NCBI GenBank assembly: GCA_030674915.1
Contig: JASXSV010000004.1
Coordinates: 1-64,000, forward strand
Length of the DNA: 64,000 nt
Source: Candidatus Endonucleibacter bathymodioli
GTDB lineage: Bacteria; Pseudomonadota; Gammaproteobacteria; Pseudomonadales; Endozoicomonadaceae
Reading direction: 5' to 3'
The notes under the pieces were generated by a model. That model was not told the origin of the DNA, made no database searches, and was given only the letters and a program-made list of their open reading frames with translations. This document shows positions 60,935 to 64,000 of the stretch, piece after piece. Numbering within the stretch: position 1 is the stretch's first letter; every line of letters begins with the position of its first letter. A program made the position numbers and the translations under genes.

Positions 60935-61369
60935 TTAGGGCAGCATCATCATCCCAGAAAACATTTGAAAATCATCACGGTCAACTTCTTTTTTGAATAC
61001 CTCAAAACCATTAACGTACTCCACCAGAGCAGAAGTAAGCATAGTCTCATCAAGCCCACGTAATGGTCGAGTTAGGTATAATCCGAGATTACGTCCATCT
61101 GGCTCTATACAAAGACTCATCCTCTGACTTTGCATCAGGGCGAGGTTGGTTTTTAGTAACCTTACTAACAAATCTTCTCTCGCACTCGAATCTTCTGGCA
61201 AAGGCGCTAATATACCATGAAAATAGCAATCACCATTGGCCTGAAAACAAGTCACTCTCGTAATACCATCTAGTATCAGGTGATATTTATTATCACGGAA
61301 ATCAATCTCTTCCAGATTATTCTGTCTGGCAAAAGACTTCATTAAATTTTCAAAACTCATCGCATCCAT
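60935..61369 (-). CDS. CesT-family type III secretion chaperone
   Basis: 144 residues, an acidic alpha/beta protein of the class I chaperone size. FENLMKSFARQNNLEEIDF opens the fold. ANGDCYFHGILAPLPEDS, the ALMQSQRMSLCIEPDG strand region and LVEYVNGFEVFKKEV match the CesT/SycE pattern. Such dimers bind the N-terminal segment of one or a few effectors and dock them to the export ATPase. The next gene on the same strand is the glycosyltransferase-LanM fusion, its likely partner. The alternative start three codons in (MSFENLM) is equally possible. Confidence 0.8.
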   Translation of the reverse strand: MDAMSFENLMKSFARQNNLEEIDFRDNKYHLILDGITRVTCFQANGDCYFHGILAPLPEDSSAREDLLVRLLKTNLALMQSQRMSLCIEPDGRNLGLYLTRPLRGLDETMLTSALVEYVNGFEVFKKEVDRDDFQMFSGMMMLP

Positions 61370-61724
61370 GCTCCACTATAGAGAAGGCTATAATCCACCT
61401 TCTATTCAATATTTTCTTCCATCACCTTTATTTTAGTGTAGCTTAATCAGCCTTGAACTAATACCGCACGACATCAGCATAACTCAACAAAGTCGATTAT
61501 ATTCTGGTAAAACATCAACATGCAAAAAATGAAACGATTTATAGCCCAACCTCTATAGTCGATCACACTCGCAAAAACACTAAGTTATTGACGCCCTATA
61601 GTGCGCCAAAAATTAATTCGAAACACTAGAAGCAACCCATAAAACCGATGATTTAATATTAAATACCCTGATAAGCTTCGTAACCGCCTACAAAATGGTG
61701 GCAGCTCATGGCGGTGGCTTAAGG
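61370..61724. other. Intergenic gap
   Basis: 355 bp of AT-rich sequence between the nhaC-like gene and the chaperone gene. I see no gene, repeat or RNA in it. Confidence 0.45.
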
Positions 61725-63305
61725 TTATACTGAGGTAGATCCACCCAAAAAACTACCTTTAGACAATTTCCTGAAAACCACTACAACCACAAAAAAAGCA
61801 ATCAGCGCTGCAATAAAACCATCGGTGGTAGAATCAGTTAGCCCCATAATAAAATAACCAAAGATCGAAATTCCTGCTACAGCAAAAGCATAAGGCAACT
61901 GCGTAATAACATGGTCAATATGGTGGCAGGATGCTCCGGTGGACGAAAGAATTGTGGTATCAGAGATAGGCGAGCAATGATCTCCAAACACAGCACCAGC
62001 CAGTACAGCCGACAACATAGGCATTAACATAGCAATATCAGCCACCTCCGCCATATCTCCAGCAATGGGCAGCATAATACCAAAAGCACCCCAACTAGTA
62101 CCTGTAGCAAATGACATAACACCAGACACCACAAATAAAATCATCGGCAAATAACCTGTAGAAATCGTACCACTCATAAGGCTAGCAAGATACTTACCTG
62201 TCTCCAGGTTATTGATAACCCCCGCCAAAACCCAAGCAAAAATCAAAATATAAATAGCAGGCAACATGGAATTAATGCCTTCTAAGACTGCCTTATACCA
62301 AAGATCCTTCGCAATCTTATGAGCGACCATTCTCAATGATGCTAGTACGAGACCAGTGATAGCTCCGTATACAAGAGATCGGGGAACATCAGTTTGTGCA
62401 AAAGAATCCAACAGCGAAAACGGCTGCCCCTTTATACCCAGCTCCACGGCTCCGGTCCAGATCAGCGATCCGAGGGTTGCAAGAACAAGAATAACAAGGG
62501 GAACAACCAGATCAGATACTCGCCCTTTTCCGTTATCAATTAACTGAACAGAACCAGGAGGAATCCCCTTGGCAGGGTCATAAAGCTCGCCAAAGTGAGC
62601 CCTATCTTCATGGCTACGCATGGCACCCACATTTAAATCAAGGCAAGCAGTGGCAAGTACCATGGCTAAGGCAAATACTGCATAGAAGTTCATGGGAACC
62701 ATGGTTAAAAAGGCTTCCATGGCACTCATGTCATACACACCATGGGCGATCATAATAGAACCGATTAGACCAATAATATAAGCGCCCCAGCTGGACATTG
62801 GAACAATAACACAAACAGGTGCCGCAGTGGAGTCAATGAGGTAAGCCAGCTTTGCTCTTGAAATACGATACCCATCCGCCAGGGGACGACTGATACTACC
62901 TACCGCAAGACTGTTAAAGTAATCGTCAATAAAAATCAAAAAACCTAATAAAACAATACTTAGTTGCGCACCCTGCCTACTTTTCACACGACTTCTTGCC
63001 CATTTACCAAAAGCTCGAGTCCCACCAGACAAATTAATAAGGCTGGTGATTACACCCAAAAGAAGAAGAAATAAAACAATAAAAAAGTTATTTTCGTTCA
63101 ACCCATCCTTCCAAAATATTTCTCCAAAACTTCGTGCTGTGTAAGTAATAGACTCAAGGGGACTATAACCCGTCAACAATAAACTACCAACCAATATACT
63201 CACACCCAGAGAAAGCAGAACCTTACGGGTTACAATTACCAATAAAATCGAAATAGTAGGCACTACCAGAGACAAGGCCGAGTGACTATAATCTAAAAAT
63301 CCCAT
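61725..63305 (-). CDS. nhaC: NhaC-family Na+/H+ antiporter
   Basis: 526 residues with about 11-12 hydrophobic spans, an inner-membrane secondary transporter of the NhaC/arginine-ornithine-like IT superfamily. The characteristic stretches are GFLIFIDDYFNSLAVGSI near residue 125, STAAPVCVIVPMSSWGAYI near residue 165, FATGTSWGAFGIMLP near residue 400 and GAVFGDHCSPISDTTILSS near residue 440. NhaC-type proteins exchange Na+ for H+. Some relatives carry organic acids or amino acids, and the substrate here cannot be told from sequence. It stands alone, followed by palindromic repeats upstream of its start. Confidence 0.85.
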   Translation of the reverse strand: MGFLDYSHSALSLVVPTISILLVIVTRKVLLSLGVSILVGSLLLTGYSPLESITYTARSFGEIFWKDGLNENNFFIVLFLLLLGVITSLINLSGGTRAFGKWARSRVKSRQGAQLSIVLLGFLIFIDDYFNSLAVGSISRPLADGYRISRAKLAYLIDSTAAPVCVIVPMSSWGAYIIGLIGSIMIAHGVYDMSAMEAFLTMVPMNFYAVFALAMVLATACLDLNVGAMRSHEDRAHFGELYDPAKGIPPGSVQLIDNGKGRVSDLVVPLVILVLATLGSLIWTGAVELGIKGQPFSLLDSFAQTDVPRSLVYGAITGLVLASLRMVAHKIAKDLWYKAVLEGINSMLPAIYILIFAWVLAGVINNLETGKYLASLMSGTISTGYLPMILFVVSGVMSFATGTSWGAFGIMLPIAGDMAEVADIAMLMPMLSAVLAGAVFGDHCSPISDTTILSSTGASCHHIDHVITQLPYAFAVAGISIFGYFIMGLTDSTTDGFIAALIAFFVVVVVFRKLSKGSFLGGSTSV

Positions 63306-63324
63306 AACCTAATCCTATCTACCA

Positions 63325-63453
63325 TACCCATTGCCTTTGAAAGTGCGAATCTACTGATCGCTCTTACTCACCCAAATCACCTACTATTCTTAGGCTTATG
63401 GGAATTCGCTTGCTTGTCACCTCCTCATATTTGCAATGGTAACCGAGTATATA
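63325..63453. repeat. Dispersed intergenic palindromic repeat
   Basis: A well preserved copy: ATACCCATTGCCTTTGAAAG, CTCACCCAAATCACCTACTAT, GCTTGTCACCTCCTC and GCAATGGTAACCGAGTATAT. Confidence 0.75.
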
Positions 63454-63708
63454 TCATCGTACTTGAATGTGTAAGGTCGGTAACGGCGCTTGCTTACAAT
63501 AAATAACCAATCTAGGTAAATATAAGGTCTTCAACCATGAAACTCTCTCTTATTTACGATTGCAAAAATACCTTTGGCAAACCTGCACACCACCCAACTA
63601 TAGCCACAAAGAATATTGCGACAATAATAATTAACAAAGTTCCTCCTTTTTATATCTCGTATTCAAATGTATACAACCTTCCTCTTTTATCAAAGACCAC
63701 AACCTCCT

Positions 63709-63838
63709 TTTATACTCATTACCATTTAAGGTGTGCATATACGACAAACGCGCAAAGCCCAACGACCCCAGTAGCCGTAGGTGATTAGAATGAATGATAA
63801 CAGCTAATAACTCCTCAACGCCCATGAATGGTATACAA
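63709..63838. repeat. Dispersed intergenic palindromic repeat
   Basis: A full-length copy in the opposite order: TATACTCATTACCATTTAAGG, ATACGACAAACGCGC, CCGTAGGTGATTAG and CCCATGAATGGTATAC. The remaining sequence to 64000 shows no gene. Confidence 0.7.
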
Positions 63839-64000
63839 AAAAACGGTGGGAAGTTGATGTTTTAATAAGATCCTTAACTTCAATGCTTCCATAGCAAGTC
63901 TACAGGTCAAAACAAGAGCAAACTGTCATTCTGTAGCTTTACTCAGTTTTCAGACGATAAGACTTATCTTTGAAACTGGGGGTCAGTCATTTGAGCAGCT

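Noticed and set aside
63537..63825. Short overlapping frames near the right end
   Set aside because: They overlap a palindromic repeat copy on both strands and have no start signals.

Overview
The window looks like the chromosome of an AT-rich, host-associated gammaproteobacterium. Housekeeping genes (aspS, tilS, accA, pyrG-kdsA, serC-pheA-hisC) have gammaproteobacterial gene order. They are islands among long intergenic gaps, decayed insertion sequences, dispersed palindromic repeats and genes with eukaryote-like domains. Baculovirus-IAP repeats (BIR), F-box/WD40 proteins and C2H2 zinc fingers in one bacterium point to an intracellular or intranuclear parasite of animals. The best match I know of is an Endozoicomonadaceae lineage such as 'Candidatus Endonucleobacter', which is known to encode IAPs. 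That placement is inference from gene content, not from a marker gene.

Layout. 0-8.1 kb: a DUF2071 protein, aspS, a lytic transglycosylase lipoprotein, tilS and accA, with a MITE, an IS630 relic and palindromic repeats between them. 8.5-15 kb: the first effector block, with a broken and an intact secreted zinc-finger gene, an IS5-type element and a secreted diacylglycerol/sphingosine-kinase-like protein. 15-22 kb: IS relics, an unknown protein with a duplicated module, and pyrG-kdsA. 22-43 kb: the second effector block, holding a 1297-residue protein with six BIR modules, three F-box/WD40 paralogues (the third split by a recent IS), and two zinc-finger genes in a recent 2.2-kb tandem duplication. 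43.9-48.5 kb: serC, pheA, hisC, a DUF167 gene and a PhnA/YjdM-type gene. 48.9-54 kb: an unknown secreted protein, a decayed SIR2-DUF4020 defence gene and IS wreckage. 54.4-61.4 kb: part of a type III secretion locus (sctD, an EscE/YscE-like gene, the needle gene sctF, an sctG-like chaperone), then a divergently placed glycosyltransferase-LanM-dehydratase fusion and a CesT-type chaperone gene. 61.7-63.3 kb: an NhaC-type antiporter.

How the genes may work together. BIR, F-box/WD40 and zinc-finger proteins each start with a Sec-type signal peptide and a roughly 200-350-residue leader region. They also share a conserved segment about 170-210 bp upstream of the start. This suggests a modular, co-regulated set of secreted host-manipulating proteins acting on apoptosis, ubiquitination and chromatin. 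The lipid kinase is also predicted to be secreted. The type III apparatus and the glycosyltransferase-LanM protein with its nearby chaperone look like a separate delivery route. I found no tRNA, rRNA or CRISPR array.
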